Shown: one piece after another, positions 63,897-64,000 of the stretch | How positions within the stretch are numbered: the first letter of the stretch is position 1 | Layout: every line of letters begins with the position of its first letter | Assembly (NCBI RefSeq): GCF_009930795.1 | Contig: NZ_CP017146.1 | Location: forward strand, 1,736,001-1,800,000 | DNA from: Marisediminicola antarctica | Lineage (GTDB): Bacteria; Actinomycetota; Actinomycetes; Actinomycetales; Microbacteriaceae | Reading direction: 5' to 3' | DNA length: 64,000 nt | Made by a program: the position numbers and the translations under genes | Notes under the pieces: model-generated | Databases searched by the model: none | What the model saw: only the letters and a program-made list of their open reading frames with translations | Told to the model about the DNA's origin: nothing

Positions 63897-64000
63897 CGGC
63901 GGAGCCGAACGCTCCCTACCCGCACCGCCGGCGCCTTGCCGAACTCTGGGAGGTGGAGGTGCAGCGGTTCCGCGCCGCACGGCCGCAATCCGATCTGCTG
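63893..64000 (+). CDS. N-terminus of a probable class III aminotransferase
   Basis: A GTG at 63893 inside the potC stop opens a frame of 36 codons to the window edge. The visible part (RRRLAELWEVEVQRFRAARP, then QSDLL) resembles the N-terminal arm of class III PLP aminotransferases, where a similar ...EV.RF...RP.S..L precedes the first beta strand. Position at the end of a polyamine-uptake operon fits a polyamine or amino acid transaminase. The call is tentative because the catalytic part is missing. Confidence 0.5.
   Translation, partial: MTAEPNAPYPHRRRLAELWEVEVQRFRAARPQSDLL

Overview
The window is high-GC DNA from an actinobacterium, most probably of the family Microbacteriaceae. The evidence is GC-rich third codon positions, frequent GTG/TTG starts, ATGA/GTGA stop-start overlaps, a threonine/lysine block ordered argS-lysA-hom-thrC-thrB-rho-prfA-prmC, a 13E12/DUF222 HNH gene and a DUF4192 gene. 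The genus cannot be fixed from the sequence alone.

Layout. (1) 1-3945 is a small accessory region beside a tRNA-Arg(CCG) gene at 3948-4019. It holds a membrane protein cut by the window edge with a double palindrome upstream, a 5'-truncated leucine-rich-repeat gene beside an IS481-type transposase relic, a secreted peptide, a lipoprotein, a decayed reading frame, and insertion-sequence ends that bracket a 49-residue membrane protein. (2) 4095-8450 carries a PdxH-family oxidase, a transglutaminase-like protein, a DUF222/HNH protein and a proline/serine-rich lipoprotein. (3) 8552-20737 is housekeeping: argS, a DUF2993 protein, lysA, hom, thrC, thrB, rho (with a very long low-complexity insertion), prfA and prmC. 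(4) 20814-32316 carries a HAD hydrolase, tsaC, a WecA-like transferase, the complete F-type ATP synthase operon (atpI-like, then B, E, F, H, A, G, D, C), a small P-loop kinase and yaaA. (5) 32408-36336 holds DNA alkylation repair genes (tag, ogt), an aldo/keto reductase and a DUF4192 protein with in-frame microsatellites.

(6) 36364-41213 is a polyamine/amine catabolic group: FAD oxidase, class III aminotransferase and Lrp regulator on the minus strand, with a divergent aldehyde dehydrogenase. Its likely transporter, potDABC plus the start of a second aminotransferase, lies at 59706-64000. The two halves are separated by (7) 41241-58943, a nine-gene, one-direction cluster: FHA protein, PP2C phosphatase, membrane Ser/Thr kinase with an outside FN3-like domain, a 1965-residue surface protein with tandem Ig/cadherin-like and FN3 domains, MoxR ATPase, DUF58 protein, a TgpA-like transglutaminase-fold protein lacking its catalytic Cys and His, a double zinc-ribbon FHA protein, and an EccC/FtsK-like double ATPase. 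No WXG100 substrate or other ESX core component is visible. I regard this cluster as the best candidate for a poorly described system: a phosphorylation-controlled envelope or secretion machine built around a giant adhesin-like protein. Its function is inferred from domains only.

The cluster is followed by 762 bp of non-coding, repeat-rich DNA with two 67/70-identical 70-bp direct repeats. Several genes appear to be transcribed without a leader, with a TANNNT -10 box only 6-9 bases before the start codon.
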